A DNA stretch of 64,000 nt from Diphasiastrum complanatum (GCA_029204225.1 CM055098.1:5325246-5389245); one strand, 5' to 3'; positions 46,901 to 61,217 are shown, counted from the stretch's first letter. Program-made: numbers and translations. The notes: generated by a model from the sequence alone, not told the origin.

Positions 46901-49900
46901 ACCCCTGCAAGTACACACAAAAAAGTGGCACAGGTGTTATTGTGAATTGTAGCTACGACAGCAAACACTTCAGCTTTAAGGTAAGCAGTGGAGCCTTTGA
47001 CCATTAAATCTATGAATTGGAAGGACTAATGCTACAAAAATCACTACTCACGCCATCAGCATTCAAGAGTAGGTGCAGATCACATAGGAGAAACAATAAG
47101 ACCACAACGACTTTTAAACATTTGTAAAAACACTAATGCACAGACTTTCTATTATTCTAAAGGTGAAGGTGAAGGTGAAGGTGAAGGGCAACCTCAGTCA
47201 TGATGGAGGCTGGTTCAAGAGAGCAAGCGAATCAAATCAAGACTCTACTTCCTTATAGAAGATTAGAAAAAATTGACATTTCATGACTTCAGCACACTGA
47301 AAACCTAACTACATAGTGCAGCTGTTGAACAAAATGCACCACTAGTAGACATGAAAATATTAGCAAAAACCAAATAGCTGGAACTTGGACAAAGATCCCA
47401 AATCAGAATACAACAAAATAAAATATCAATTTAAGTCTAGGGTAGTGGCCCACATAACAAAGGACTCAGGAGACATGCAACAATCAATCGTTGACTTTAC
47501 GGAATCCGCCCACAAAATCCAAAAGATCACTAATTTCATCTGCACTCACTAAATGCTATAACATCCCTACTTGAGCCAGCTATGCCTGAGGGGAGGACTG
47601 TTGTAGGTGAAAATCACATTGCACAAGCATAAGCCCACATACCAACGTACTAACTTTTTTTCGCTTCTCCAAAGGTCAATTGGCCTAGAATGGGCCTATG
47701 AATCTGAGCAGCAGGATGATCTAGGGTGGGTCCTTTTCTATCAGGTGGTGTAAGTAAAGCGTAACCAAGAGCTCACATACAGTACAATTATGCAGTGGGA
47801 AAGTTGGCCTATTAATGACACTTGTGGGTGACTCCAATAACTATTCTCTGAAACACCTTAGCACTTCTTGCTCCAACAATACAATCGCACGGTACACATT
47901 ATAAAAATATGATGTCTATTTTGTGTGCTTACGACTTTTCCAGGGCTAGGTAACATCATCTTCTTTGTTGCTCGAAAGCTTCTCTAACCAATTCATTCTT
48001 CGTAGAGAGGGAGTCTAGCAGAGCATCTTTTTAAAGATTGTCATCTACAGCTGAAATCTACTGCAAACACTTGTACTGAGCTGTTGCAACTGCTCTTTAG
48101 CTCTTTATCAAACTTTTCTACTGTTATCAACACAAGCGGAGCAGGCGACGACCAGCTGCAAACCCAAACTGTTAAAGATAATTGTCACATGTTGAACAGA
48201 GTTTTCCAAAAGTACAGAGGGGACAAGCTGAAAACCCAAAGTGGTTCTAACTTTTGAAGATAATTGTCACATGAACAGAGTTTTCTTTGCAAGAGGGAAT
48301 CAGAAGCCAAATTCTGCTGGGTTCTCTTTTGAGTGAATGTGTATGGCAATTCCTAGAATTTCATGAATTGCTCTTAGAAATGAAATCAAGGCTCTTTATT
48401 CCCTTGACAAAAATGATGATATGAAGTCTCAAATTTCTTAATCTCATGGAAAACGAAAAACAGATTGGATTGTGCTTGGAAATACCTGGCCATTGGTGGT
48501 GGACCAAATGGTGGGCCAGGAAGTATGCCATAATCTGGGATATGGTCCGGATGTGATTCACCTGGTCTACCTGGACCTGAATGAAACTTTCCCTGCCCAT
48601 CTGTGTCCATCAAGGAGACATTGGACAGACCACTGCGACCACGTGGACCCACGTTGGGAATCACGCCTCTCGGGTTGTTCCTTCCCCAACTGTTCAGTAC
48701 AGGCTCAAGGTCCTGGTTTAAGTTTCCAGACTGGTATAGGCGCCGCTCTTTCTCAAACTTGACAGATTTCTTTTCTTCATCGTCATCTTCATAATCTTCA
48801 TCATGCTCTATCAAGGCTTGTTCTGCCGGAGCTGGTGTTTCTTCTACTACATCCGGTCCATCATTCTCTTCCTCTGCCTCGGGATCATGCAAGACGATCT
48901 GCTCAATGGGGGGAAAACACTGCTCAATGTGGGGAAAACACGCAAGAACAACACACTTGAGAGAAAGCTCGATAAAACCAATGCACTGTGTGCTGTGTAA
49001 TAGATTGCAGATGGCAAGAGGCCGCTGAGGGCCAAAGACGACATTCTCAATGAAAAACACTACAATTGCAGGACATGAGGGAAGTGGCAAGTACAAAGTA
49101 GGACTTAAAACTGGAAATTTATTAAAGATAACAACCTGTATAACAGAGTCAAAATCTCGAACACGCTGTCGCCTTAGGTCGCTTGAGGGAATTCGCTCAG
49201 CTCCTCCTCCCTCAACCTGTATAGCTCGGCCTATTGGCTGCAACAAAAAAAACAAGATAACCCAGCCCCATCCAAGGGTTTCAGAAGAATTGTATGATAG
49301 GAGGAAGCCTCATGCAAAAACGTTGCACTAATGAGATAAACTTACAAACATTCCTCGGCCGCGCCCTGCTCCCTGGCCACGCCCGCCAATAGAATGATGA
49401 CCATTGTCCTGCATTCTTGATTGCGCGTGATTAATCTCCCCAGACCCTTCATGTACTCCAGCAGCAGCACGTAACTCAGGGGGAAGATCGGGATCGTACT
49501 CCTATTTGTCCAGAAAAGCACCTTAAAATTATCACATGCAAGTAATTCATGGCAGACAAAAAGCCACTTATTTTTAAAAATGCTTCTTTGGAGATCCATT
49601 AAGTTAACCTGTCCTTACCTGATCTGAACGGCCGCTTACATATACCCGAATTTTACTCTGCATAGTAGCTTCAAGACGAAGCTGTGCCTGAAGAGAAAGA
49701 AAAAGATAGCCCAGATAAAAACAAACCTTCCAAACAACATAGCAATGAATTGAAAAGATGATCTGCTAGATTCCAAGTAACAAGCTTCTCAAGTAGCCTT
49801 CGTAATAAACAAATAAACTGCACCTAAAAAAAGACCAATGGTTTTGTCAATATGTTAGGCATAATGGAAAACTGATTGATCATAATATATAAAGCGAATT

Positions 49901-52900
49901 ACATACTTTTATTTGGTCATCAAAAAATCCACAAATGATGGATCAGAGTTTTTTGCACGATATTGTCAAAAGAGTATTGCAAAATAGTGCCACACCAAGT
50001 TGCACTACAAAAAACATTTTAATGCAGTTACAAACCCAGTCCCAAATAATGTTCAGTAATAAAAAATCTCATGGCAGGATAGGCCTATACAACACGTCTG
50101 CAGAAAATATCACAGTATAGGTGAAGTGTAGACAAAAGAATGGCAGTAAGTCTACTTTCAAGTTTCAAACTGACCCCATGAAGCCCATTTTGAATAAAAT
50201 CACCATGTGTATCGTTGTTCACGCTCTTAAGATTCAACATCAGTTTCTCAGCTGATATGGTTCCTTTTGTAGCCATAATAAGAGGGCAATTCCTATGATT
50301 ATAGAGCGTTAACGTTCTACATGCAACAGTTGAATCTTAGAGCCACTTCAAGTCACAGTGCTTCTACTTTATGATATACTTGGAGTTCAATACTATTGCC
50401 ACTACATGTTAAGCACTGCCCATACAGTTAACTTGGGCATCCGTGCATTTTCAAAGCCTTAGATATGCTATTCCGTCCCTTCAGACACTTTGAGATTTAT
50501 TTTTTTCTATAGTTATTTTGCATTTCTGATCCATACAATCGAGTTTAAGTGCGTATTCTGTCGTCTACAACTACACTCATGGTTTATCACATAGCATGGG
50601 ATCTGATTACATGCAGCAAAGCTATTTCAGCATGTCAAAATCCTCTTGTTCCTGCTGATTCTCGAATGTGGCGTGGTCCATCCATGATTCAGACAACGAG
50701 TTCTTCTTTCACCTAATACTTCAGTGTATATATCTATTTCAGAGATTGGAATATATCCAAATTCACAAAATTAACTTGAGAGGTCAGTAATATCACGAGG
50801 CAAAGCTCGGGAAAAATATGCATGCAACAAAAAAAGTCAAAAGATCTATATCAAAACAATAATACATTCTAAAACGTTGACAAAGTAATACATGAGATTG
50901 ATAGCTTTCTAGGATTTCTTTAGGCATAATCAATGGATGACAGGTTATAACTTATAAGATACCACCAAAATGAAGTAAAATAAAGAATAATATAATTTTG
51001 TAATGAGCAAAACAACCAAAAGACATGAAGTCCGTGATCTCTGTATAACAATAGGAGCTATCAAAGATGTTATAGATACTAGATTTCACATAGATGTATG
51101 CTGGATTGTGAACAGAAACTAAATACCAAACGAGCTTGTTAAAAACAGTGTTCTAAATGTTAGGTGTTACATCTCCATTCAATAAGCATACTCTGCATTC
51201 TCTTGTGAACTTGTGTTACCAAAATTTGACGCTTACAATCAACACTCCATCTTTTGGCAATCACTTGAAGTGCATGATGAGATACATTGCGCAAACAAGA
51301 ATTTTATCATGGGTATTTAACATTCAACATGTTTTCTCATATCACCAAGAAAATATGTACACTCAAACCCTAAAGATCAACCATAAATGGCTCGAACATC
51401 CCAAGAAATTTTTCAAGAGTTTACATCTTGCTACCTCGTCTGAAAAGGCGATCTCTAGAACAATGAACCAATCCTTATAAATAGAATTTTGAAGAATAAT
51501 ACCAATTGGCTGCAATACTGTTTCCAACTGCTCTCATTAAAATTGAAGTTGAAGTAGTCTGTGATATCAGCATTAGGGTGTCGCCATGGCTTATCTTCAA
51601 AGGCATCTAAGTCGATGTCGAAAACTGACCTGCATGAACAAACATTAGTTGAAGGTCAAGTTGGAAAGGTTGTTTGGCAAAATGAGGATAAAATATGTTC
51701 TCTCAATGAGCAGCTCTTAAAATTGAGAATCCAAATCATCTAGACATATAATACAAGCTACAAAATCCAAAGTTGGGCAAAAGGTCCCATTAATTGTAAA
51801 AAATGTAAGCTTTCAAAACCAAAAGGACATCAAAAAGCCACAACCTTGCCTTTCTCCACAGGACTCGAACAAAACTCACTACCCCATAGATTGAAATTGC
51901 ATTCCTAAGACACACGTTTCTTTTCCAAAATACACAAACCCAACCTTATATGCATTTATTTCCATAAACCTAAAATTAAATTCATTTGATTGACAAACTA
52001 ATGAAGGTCACACGTATGTACAGGATCAACAAGTTAAGCCCAAATTAACTATGTTACAACTCCCTTCATTTCCATTGAATAGTAATCTATAGATAACCAA
52101 TTTATTGTATATAAAATTAATGATTATAATACTGGATGTAAATAGCATATCAACTTCTCTAAAAGCATGCAACTCAAATGCTACCTTACCTCGACCCTCT
52201 CTGCACTATATCATGTCAAAACGCATTCTACAGGGAACCTTTTCCATGTGACCTTTTTCTACCCTTATGAAAAACAGTACCACACACACATCAAAAGTTT
52301 CCACATAGTAAGCACCAAGTCTAAGAAGGAGATGGCAGATGGAGGCTATGTCACAACATCTAGCCAAACTCTACAATTCAATGTAAGTCAAGCTGAAATA
52401 CATATGTCGCACCACTTTAAAGGCCAACATATGGAGCTCAATTGGGCATGACTTCCGTTTCCACAAGTTGCACGCCTTGAGACTTCCTTTTTGTGGCTTT
52501 TTCTCATATACATTTCTAGGACCGATGCACTTTTGTTATCCATCTTTGGTTACAACACATTATGACTTCTTCATCATCAACACTTCTACGACATCACCTT
52601 TCAATTTACCGATGCAATTTGTTTGTCAATACATAAGATATAAGGAAATGTAATTAGGGTCTTCATTCATAATCCACACGACTTCAAGGTTGATTGATTA
52701 TTGTACACCACACAACTATCAATTGATATACATAGTGTCTGTATGTAAAACAGTGATCGATTGGGTGGGTCCAACAAGACATCAAGACATCAACCTAGTT
52801 GCTAGCAAGGCTCTAAAGTTCGGTACCCAACCCTCACTGACATCCAATCAATGCAAGCAGGCATCGTCTCCTCTCATTTTAGTAACTGATGATTGTAGAG

Positions 52901-55900
52901 ATTAAGGGCTTCTTCGAGTGAGCTTTATGTTGAGTTCATACGTAGCAGGGTATACAAAATAGTTATTGCTCATTTTCTTCATGTCTTAGCCTCACATTGA
53001 CCAAGCAATTTATTATTTTACTTCATGGTCTTATGCATGATGCTCTAAGGATGTGTTCTTGATTCAAGCTTGACCTTATCGCTCATGTAAGGGCCACAAA
53101 CATACTCTTATAGACATAGACACATAAGCATTGAGAGGACTTCCAACAATTTTAGCCTATACATGAGAATCAACTTTCTAGGATGGCACATAGGGCTTGC
53201 TAATGTTCAAGGTTTAAATGGAGTGGCATGTCTATATGAAATCACTACAACATGTCATCTTAGCACTCCACAGAGAGTCGTCCTCGTTACTCATATCGAT
53301 AAGCCCTACTGATTGGGGACTCTGATAGCAATTTGTGATCTACTACTTGATCGACCGAGGCAAAACAAGCTACACACTAAGGAGTTAGGACCTCACACAT
53401 CACCACAAACACTTAAGACCAGTCAACGGCATTAGTTGCAGCTTAGAGGAGCACATGAGATGTTCATCTACAATGAAAAGACCCATCGGCCTTCATCAAG
53501 TGGTTTCACATGCCATCCACATAGCAAGGGCCACTTTGAAGTTCATTACATTGATTACAATGTCCAGCCAAGACACGATCTAACTAGTGAATAACTAAAA
53601 TAAACTAAAAAGTTGATGAGATATTTGGTTCTTATCTTCATCTTCTTTTGGCTAACACCTACAAGAAGTCATATTGTGGGACAAAAAAGTATATGCTCTA
53701 TAGTTTGTATCTTGCTAGTTAGTGATACTAATACATACTTCAAAGGCTTCAAGCGGTAGTTTGAAGTCTCCCCAAATGACCATGATGGATTCGAGAATAG
53801 AATTCGTCTAGTTTTTGCACACTGCTACTTTTTCCTTTCAACACAAGTGAAAATAAAGGAAGGGATCCCTTATTTCTCAACATTGGAGTCAAAGCAAGTA
53901 ATTCCTACAACCTTATTGCCTATTCGTATGTCTTCTAGAATTCAAAGGGCGAATGGCCACTCAAAATTGCAAGTAACTCAAGCTGAAAGAATAGCCACAG
54001 TTATTGCTCCAAAGGTACACCGTTCTTGCTTTCTTAAGAAGCAAAACATTGTAGATATCAGGTTCGATGCAATGTAGAAAGTGCTCAAATTTTCCACGAT
54101 CTTCCTATCTCCTACACAAGCTTTCCTGCCATGAGATTGCTTCCAAGGCCTCTGTCTTTCAAGTTTTTCCTTCACAATTGAGAACTTTTTGCATATTCAT
54201 GCCTAATAACTAACATAATGTAAACTGCAATGCAGATGCTCCGTGTTCCAAATTCCAAAAAACTGAACTAGCAACTAGAGCCATGCTTTGCAAATTCTGC
54301 ATGTGTCATGCTTGGTTGGCATGCTATGAAAAAAATTTCCTGCGTCCATTACTTGGGTGGGTCCTTGCATGTGCCATTAAAGCACTAGGCTGTCCAATAA
54401 TCAATTAATAACCACATGATCTCTAGTTCATTAGTTCCCAAGCCTAGATTAATTCAATGTGCATCAAGCATGTGCATATTCCCAACCTCAAAAACTTTGA
54501 TGAGGATCTTCAAGGTGCCTCCTCTCATCGCACTCTTTTTCCCTAACAAGTAGTCCTGAAAATGATATATGGATGTTATGTCTAGGATAGTACATAACAT
54601 AACATAAATCCATCTCAAATACAGGGCTACAAGAGTTTCAAGTAACGATCAACCAAAAATAATTGAGTGATGTCACTCAATTGTAGACAAACATGAAGAA
54701 TACATGCTTTGACTTCTAACTACCTTTCCATTTTTTAGGGCAAAACTGCTGAAGCAGAGGAGGCGTCAGTTCAGGCATTTTGGCTCATAGATCGTTAATA
54801 AAAAGCATAGCCTATAAGTAGGTAGCAGGTTGTCTTGGAGAAGAGGCAATTAGACTATTGATATCCTTTGAAGTTGGAGAAGTGTTTGGAGCTTCTCTTT
54901 GAGAGCTTTCATGGTGGTGTTCGTTCATGTGCAATTGATTCCATGTGAGAGTCTTGTCATACTATGATTAATAGCTTTATCTCTTGAATGGCAATGAGTT
55001 TACTCTGCTCAGATCCACTTACAGATGATTTGATGGTTTCTTGAATCAACTATGAGATGTTTCTAAGTGTTTTTGTTGAAAATTTATTTTAAAGTGGATA
55101 TGGTAAATTTGTGGAGCTTCAACACAGGATTCGATTATTTCTGCTTAAATTAAGTGCTACTGACCAAAAATAAGTCACTGGCCCTGCTTCAGATGGGCAT
55201 GGCGTCATCTGAGTTGCAAGTTTTGAGCAATAACTTAAACTGCTAAGAAGGCTAATATAATGCAGCTGCTCCACTGTTTGGATTCTCCAAAATTTGTTGG
55301 TAGGCTCACACTTTCTTGATTGATCAAGTATTGTAACTCTTAGCACTTTTTCATACATACATAGCTCATCCTTTACATGGTGTAAAGTTCTTTCATTGAG
55401 ATGAATTAATGCTTTTCACAATACATGCCAAGAATATTTTTAAATGTATGTTGCCGCGAGTCTTTTTTTAAATAGAACCAAGAAAACTTCAGGCAAATAA
55501 GAACTTCAACCCTTGGTTTGGCAGCAAGGCACGATACCTTCTTCACATTTTAGATCACCTGCAACATTTTTAATTTACATGACTGCTCTTTGATTGATTA
55601 GTGCACTTTAACACATGTTTCTAGCAGAGCTCTCTTTACATGATATTTGCTGCAGCAGAGTAAAAGAGGAAATTGAGGAATGTGTCTTAACTCTAAAGTA
55701 TCTTGAAATTCCAATGGAGAGCCACAGTTCATGTGATAGCATTCACTAGTAAATTGAGTGACAGCCCAAATGCAAACCAAATAGATGCATTGAAGACAAT
55801 CACTTACTTGCTGGGTGGAAGGCTAAACTCCATTCCGTATTGAAAGTTGCGAGCATTATGACCAAAAAGCATGCCAGCTCCCAGAATCGGTCTTTGAGAA

Positions 55901-57314
55901 CCAGATGATCTCCCTGCACCACCCCAATCTCCTCTTCCCGACATGGATGGGCCTCCAACACCTCTGCCAGAAGCCCAGCTTCCCGTCCCAGATGGTATTT
56001 TAGGACCCGGCACTGTAGCTTGCGCACTTGTGGTAGTTGAAGAGTTGGGACCCCCCACAGGTGTTAAACCCGGCCTCACATACTGTCCAGTGTAACAGTG
56101 GCACTACTCAAAAAAATAATAGCTGAAAAGACTTACAAAGACTCACAAAGATGTATGTGGACCACCATTTAAACCATCAAAATAACCCCTCAGTCAAGAA
56201 GATGCTATACCTTGAACTGAGAATGGTGAGGCTGTGGATGATAGGGTTTTCCGCTGTAGCCAAGACGAGGTGCACTCATACTTCCACCTGCACTTGAGTT
56301 TGCTTTCGACCCTTGTCCTCTCTCGTCCATCGGTGCTCCTGCAACCAGTCCTGGAACACAAGCACCAGCCGAGGAAGCAGGCACAGATGCTTCAAGGGGT
56401 TGTGTTTGATCTTCCCCCCACTCTCGATCATCAGGAGGCTCGTCGCCTGCAACAATGACCAGGTCTTCTTCATCTTCATCCTCACTTCCTTCCACAATTC
56501 TATCCATTGCCCTCTCCGAACTGGCATACATTGGATTATCATCATTCAGCAAGATTTTAAGATCATCTTCGCTGTCACTATCTACATCATTGTTGCCCCC
56601 TGCTTCTGTGCCGAATCCCCGAACATCTTTCTGAGCCCAGTCTTCCTCTACCTCATCTTCAGCTGAAAAGTCAGGTATGTTTGCTCCCAAGGAAAGTCCA
56701 GGAGGAGTGATTTCTGCTCCAAAGTCACCTTCTTCTTCTTCATCATCATTTATAATACTTTTCTTAAGCTCCTGGCTATCTTTCCCTATCACAGTATTGT
56801 CAGTATCATCAGAACTTTCAACCTTTAATTGTTCCTCAAAGTGTTCCAGTTTATCTTCAGCAACAATACGATCATGTAGCATTTCCTTTTGCTTCTCCTT
56901 CTCTCCGTCCTTGACATCTTCAAAAGCTTCAATTGCTTTTAGGCTTGGAGACTCATGATGAATTGAGTGCTGATTTTCAACTTTTACAAAGGAATGCTGT
57001 TCCTTACTGCCATCCTGGAAACTCCCATCATCTAGTAATCCATAAAGAAGAAGCTCCTCAGAATCCTTTTCGCAGGATTCAAAAGTTTCAATCGCACTTG
57101 CATGAGAACTCAAATTTAAAGTTCGCTCTTTGGGATCCGAATGCACAGCATCTTTCAAAGACGTGTACAAACCCACCTCCACCTCGTCCTCGTCCTCATC
57201 ATAGTCATTATAAATATTTTGGCCAGAAACTTGCAAGGATACCCCTCTACTGTATTTATTTTCCCTTTGTGGTTCAACATCCGTGTACAAATCTCCAAAA
57301 TCATCGTCTTCCAT
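43950..57314 (-). CDS. FIP1: Fip1-like polyadenylation factor subunit
   Basis: Fip1 is a CPSF-complex subunit that bridges poly(A) polymerase and RNA in nuclear mRNA 3'-end processing. Ten exons join in phase on the minus strand: 57314-56211, 56082-55808, 51629-51503, 49687-49619, 49501-49346, 49237-49136, 48898-48486, 46904-46773, 46656-45003 and 44768-43950. They give 1616 residues. The acidic N-terminus starts [16 protein letters not shown] and carries [15 protein letters not shown]. The Fip1 motif, [19 protein letters not shown] then NESSWKQYC, spans residues about 467-499. Next comes [20 protein letters not shown] with [11 protein letters not shown], then an acidic linker and a Gly/Pro stretch. 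An RE/RD-rich region (about 1085-1115) and the end [11 protein letters not shown] follow. The long charged C-terminus fits plant FIP1[V] (Arabidopsis FIPS5) better than shorter Fip1s. The introns reach 4.2 kb. The start is the first ATG after an in-frame region without coding character. Confidence 0.92.
45700..45775 (-). repeat. Coding hexamer repeat (RE/RD tract)
   Basis: Repeats of CTTTCC / CTTTCT on the plus strand encode alternating Arg-Glu and Arg-Asp in FIP1 exon 9, a tract likely to vary in length between individuals. Confidence 0.8.
47159..47190. repeat. Hexamer repeat (GGTGAA)n in a FIP1 intron
   Basis: About five copies of GGTGAA in the intron between exons 7 and 8. Confidence 0.85.
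51630..55807 (-). other. FIP1 intron 2, 4.2 kb
   Basis: Bounded by donor AGCAA/GTAAGTG and acceptor CATGCAG. It contains no recognised transposon domain or long open frame. Confidence 0.75.
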
Positions 57315-58320
57315 CTCTTCCTTCCTTCTATACCCTCCTATTAGATGCCCTTATCACGGTTCCCAGCAGATTACACACCTATAAAAGTTTTACTTGCAAC
57401 ATTAAAGTCAAGGAACAGAAGAGGTAATGCAATCAGAAAAGCCATTAACAGAAAATGCCCAAATACCAAATTAAGCATCCTTTTATTTTGGAGGTAAGAA
57501 ATCAACAGAGAGTGAACTCCTGCTCCCCTCAATCCTCTCTCACTCTCTCTCTCTCTCTGTTCTTAATTAGGGTCCAGCAGACACACCTATGAATCTCCAT
57601 GAAGAAAACCCGCGGAGAAAAGCTTTGCTTTCTTCCAGACATGCCAAGAAAACAACCTTTTCCCTTCTATAATGCCAAGACAATAGAAATATGAGCTTCA
57701 AAAACCCTAGAAGTGATCCCTTCCTCATCATAAAGTTGTACAATGCCGCTGCAAACTACCTTATATTCGGCATCAACACGATCCTTGAACAAAACCAGAT
57801 TCCTGCAGAGCCATCCAAACACTCTGTGAGCGGTCCCCGTCCAAACAAAGTCCAGTCCAGTCGTTTTCGATCACCTTCGAAGCAGAGCTCACGGAATCAA
57901 CTCGAAATCTCTAGCCAAACCCATCTCGCATAAGCATAAGTCTAAAAAATCAAAGGCCCAAATCCACCTCTCATCACTCCCAGAAGACGCAAGCCCGCGC
58001 CTTGTCTTGTGCGCCTGCAGTTGCAAAAGCCTAACCATGCCGCAGAGATCAAACCAGCAGATCTGGAGGAGCTTCGACAAATGAGCACCGCCCACATGGA
58101 GAGAAGAGCTTCTCATCTACCGCTTGTGTAAAGAAGCTTGTTCGGATCAACCACGATCGCCATCTCTCATACTCTCTCCGCACATGCCCAGCAGCAGCAA
58201 GCAGCAGAGATGCTTTCATCTCTCTTGCTTGTTACAAGCATATGTGTGTGTGTGGAGTGTGTGTTCCTGTTTAGGGTTTTCAAGGGAGACGAAAGAGGCA
58301 CTTTAAGGGATCTGCTAGGG
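57315..58320 (-). promoter_or_regulatory. Leader and promoter region of FIP1
   Basis: The region upstream of the FIP1 ATG contains a CT-rich tract (57535-57560) and a more GC-rich segment (57950-58250). No TATA box or transcription start could be fixed. A leader intron ending TTTTATAG near 57380 (minus strand) is possible. Confidence 0.35.
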
Positions 58321-58599
58321 GGGCTCTTTCACACACAAAGTCCATCCTCATGTCGCATGGCCCTTTTAGGGGCTTTTCACACTCCTTCGTGCATTGCATC
58401 ACCATACCTCTATAATCTTGGCCTCATTAGGAGATATTGGTCCTTGTTTTCCTCTGTTATGCTCTCCCTAAGCACGATATTTTCTTGAGACTTGTCACTT
58501 GCTTTGTGTTCACAATTGGATTTCCTCCTTTCACCCTCTTTACAAAAAATTGCTTGTTTTCTTCACTCCTCAAAGCTATCCCTCACATCCTCAAGTAGA

Positions 58600-59020
58600 T
58601 TTTGATACCACTTGTGTATGAGAGAGGATCATAACATCTATAGGCATTAATATATTCATCATATTTAATGAATATACACATCACAGATCTTGCATCTAGC
58701 TTGCCTCAAGCTTCTTTATGCATGTGAGCATAAGCCTTACATCCAAAGACTCGCAATCCTTGCATCTTTGGACCTTTGTAAATGTCTCTTTGGTGTTTTA
58801 TCAAGAACAATTATAATGGGAGTTTTACTTTGTAAGACCATCACATCACTGTAAGCTTCAACCCATAAATATTTTGGATAAGTTTATGTGCTTCGTTATG
58901 ATTTTTGTATAATCCATAATAGTGTGATTATTGAATTCCACCACACCATTTTGTTGTAGAGTGTGTGATTGCATCAATTGATGCTTGATACCATGCTCTT
59001 TACAAAACTCATCAAACTAT
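58600..59020 (-). pseudogene. Copia integrase relic
   Basis: The minus strand reads FDEFCKEHGIKHQLMQSHTL, then QQNGVVEFNNHTIMDYTKII and, in another frame, CKAY. These are the conserved integrase blocks (FC...GI.H...TPQQNGVVERKNRTI). Stops are frequent. Confidence 0.7.
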
Positions 59021-59046
59021 AATGAATTATATTTTTTGGCACTATT

Positions 59047-59270
59047 ATATTTGTTACGTCCACGTCCTGCATATAGGATTCGGCATAATCCTAGACTTGG
59101 ATACACAATGGTACTCCAGTGCTCGAGATTATTGGTTATGCCACATCATTCCGAATGAGCCCAATAATATAATTAACAAGCTTGTGAGGCCCAGACACAC
59201 TAATTGGAGTTAGTACATGATTTATGACAGTCAATGCATGTGTAGAGTATCAATAACAATGAAATTTCTC
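59047..59270 (+). mobile_element. LTR, family 1 (truncated, plus)
   Basis: Starts TGTTACGTCC and matches the first 220 bases of the LTR at 10480, including ATCCTAGACTTGGATACAC and CTTGTGAGGCCCAGA. It breaks off where a minus-oriented copy begins. Confidence 0.65.
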
Positions 59271-59289
59271 ATTTGAGGAGTTTATGCCT

Positions 59290-59805
59290 TGGATGACTAC
59301 ATGCACAGAGGGGACTTTGGCCTATATATGTAAAGACCACTAGGGAAAAACTCCTAAGATGAGGATATGAAAACACAACAGGAGACACTATGGAGCAAAA
59401 CCACCCAACCAAACCTAGATCAATCATGGATCTAGCTCCCAAGCCATGCCATGTGATAGCAAGAGGAGAAGAGATCAACTGGTAACCTGAACCAAGTTGT
59501 CGATGGGATAATCCCTGCCTCAATATATAGTAAATAGATTTATGTGCATGAACCCATGCAATCCCTATGCAAGTCAACTATAAATAGGTCACATCTCTTC
59601 ATGTAGTCCTATATTAGTCACACATACATGCACTACTCTGTATGTCTCAATTAGAGTGTTTGGGTCCTCTCAAGGTCATTAGTCACAAACAGGCCTCAAT
59701 ATGGAATTAACTCTTGGCATGACCAATAATCTCGAACACCAGAGGACCGATCTACCATATTAGGACTATTCCATGCCCTTAACTGAATATGGCCGTAACA
59801 TTCTT
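59290..59805 (-). mobile_element. LTR, family 1 (minus) with polypurine tract
   Basis: On the minus strand it begins TGTTACGGCC at about 59796 after the purine tract TTTAAGGGAGGAAGAA. It shares GATTATTGGTCATGCCA with its plus-strand relative. The inner end carries GGTTTGGTTGGGTGG, as in the 10480 LTR. Confidence 0.65.
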
Positions 59806-60000
59806 CCTCCCTTAAACAAGTTCTGTCCTCATAACAGGAAAAAGAAAACATGAAATTATTCCTTAAGCTTTCAAGCTTTACCCAGGAATCATTATTCTTA
59901 GTCTGATCTTTCCATCTGAATAAGTACTCAGAGATGCAACAATTCTTCAATGGCTTGCCTCTACACAGGACTACTAACTCAAAACCCAAAGATACACCAA
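59792..60000 (-). pseudogene. Ty3/gypsy integrase C-terminus with chromodomain-like end
   Basis: Reads LVVLCRGKPLKNCCISEYLF then RWKDQTKNNDSWVKLESLRN and EDRTCLREEECYG, and abuts the polypurine tract. The pattern ...eYLvrWKg.....sWe.... followed by EDkt is that of chromovirus integrase tails. The aromatic cage residues are only partly recognisable, so the domain may be inactive. Confidence 0.6.
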
Positions 60001-61200
60001 GCTATTAAATCTTCCAAATGGGTTGATCTTCTCCAAATAAAAGTTCATCACCTTCATGTAATTCAAATTACATGAACTACTGGGTGAATTAACTCTTTGA
60101 TTCTGAGATCAAGTCCAAAAGCTAAAGAAAATTCATTTTTCTGATAGTCTAAATCCTATTCACTAACTTGTAGATAATGTGCTTTTTGGTACAAATATTC
60201 TTAGAGTATCCAAATATTCTAAAATACAACAATTTAGTCATCTAAAATCTCTAGGAGATCCATCAAGTCTCAAACAATTATAACTCAATCCAAGAGTACT
60301 ACAGTTACTCTAATGAGTTAATAGCCCCATTTCTAGCATCACATGCAAGAAATTGGCAATCTATCTGTATCTCAATAGATTTATCTGTCTCCTATATATC
60401 TAGAGCTTTAGATTGAACTTCGTACACAAGCACCAATAGACTATAATCTGTAGTAGAATATAATCCACTAAAGTAAGCAAAACTCTCTATAAGCAAAAAC
60501 GATTTACTTTACGAGAAATGTCTGTGAGATCTGTAGGATTCAATCAAATACTGGAGTAAAGAGATTTACACTTTCAAATGCTAATCTGAAATCTCAACTC
60601 AATTAGAACTGAAAATTACTCAACATACTTAAGAATCGACACATTTTCTGATTATCCTCTAATTAAGTATCCATTTGTGATCCGTCAATCACAAATAGTT
60701 AGATTCTTATGATTCATCAATCATAATTCTCTGGAATCTCAAAACATGCTTAATTGCTAAAGGATACTTGAGTTTATGTTTAATACACGACTTAGGAAAT
60801 ATATAAGAATCATTTTAAAATCTTTCCCATTTTGGAGATATTGGATTTTAAGAATATTCTTTAAACTGGATCCTTAACCAAAATGTGAGTTATCAATCTC
60901 CAAACCACCAAGTAGTCAAAGACAGAAAGCATACCAAAATGATATCAATAGTCATCTTCATCCACCAAAAAATTCATATTATAGTCTAGAACTAAATCTA
61001 GATATCCAAAGTTCTGTTGAATTTCTCAAAAGTTCAGTTGTCATTCTTGGACTGTATTGAATCAACCTAATCTTGGTTGGAGTACCAAGATTTGGGAGGG
61101 GTATTAAGTGGAAGAAATTTGGTGCAAGAGATAAGTGGATTATGATCAGTCTAAGCTACTCTCTAAAGTCCTGTATGTACCAAAGTTATCTACAAATCTG
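60001..61200. other. No domain seen between family-1 pieces
   Basis: Very AT-rich with many short direct words. It is probably decayed retrotransposon sequence, but no domain could be read. Confidence 0.35.
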
Positions 61201-61204
61201 CTCA

Positions 61205-61217
61205 TTGGTATCAAAGC
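61205..61217 (+). other. Primer-site-like sequence
   Basis: TTGGTATCAAAGC, one substitution from the tRNA-iMet primer site, upstream of a leader resembling that of the 10480 element. Confidence 0.5.
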
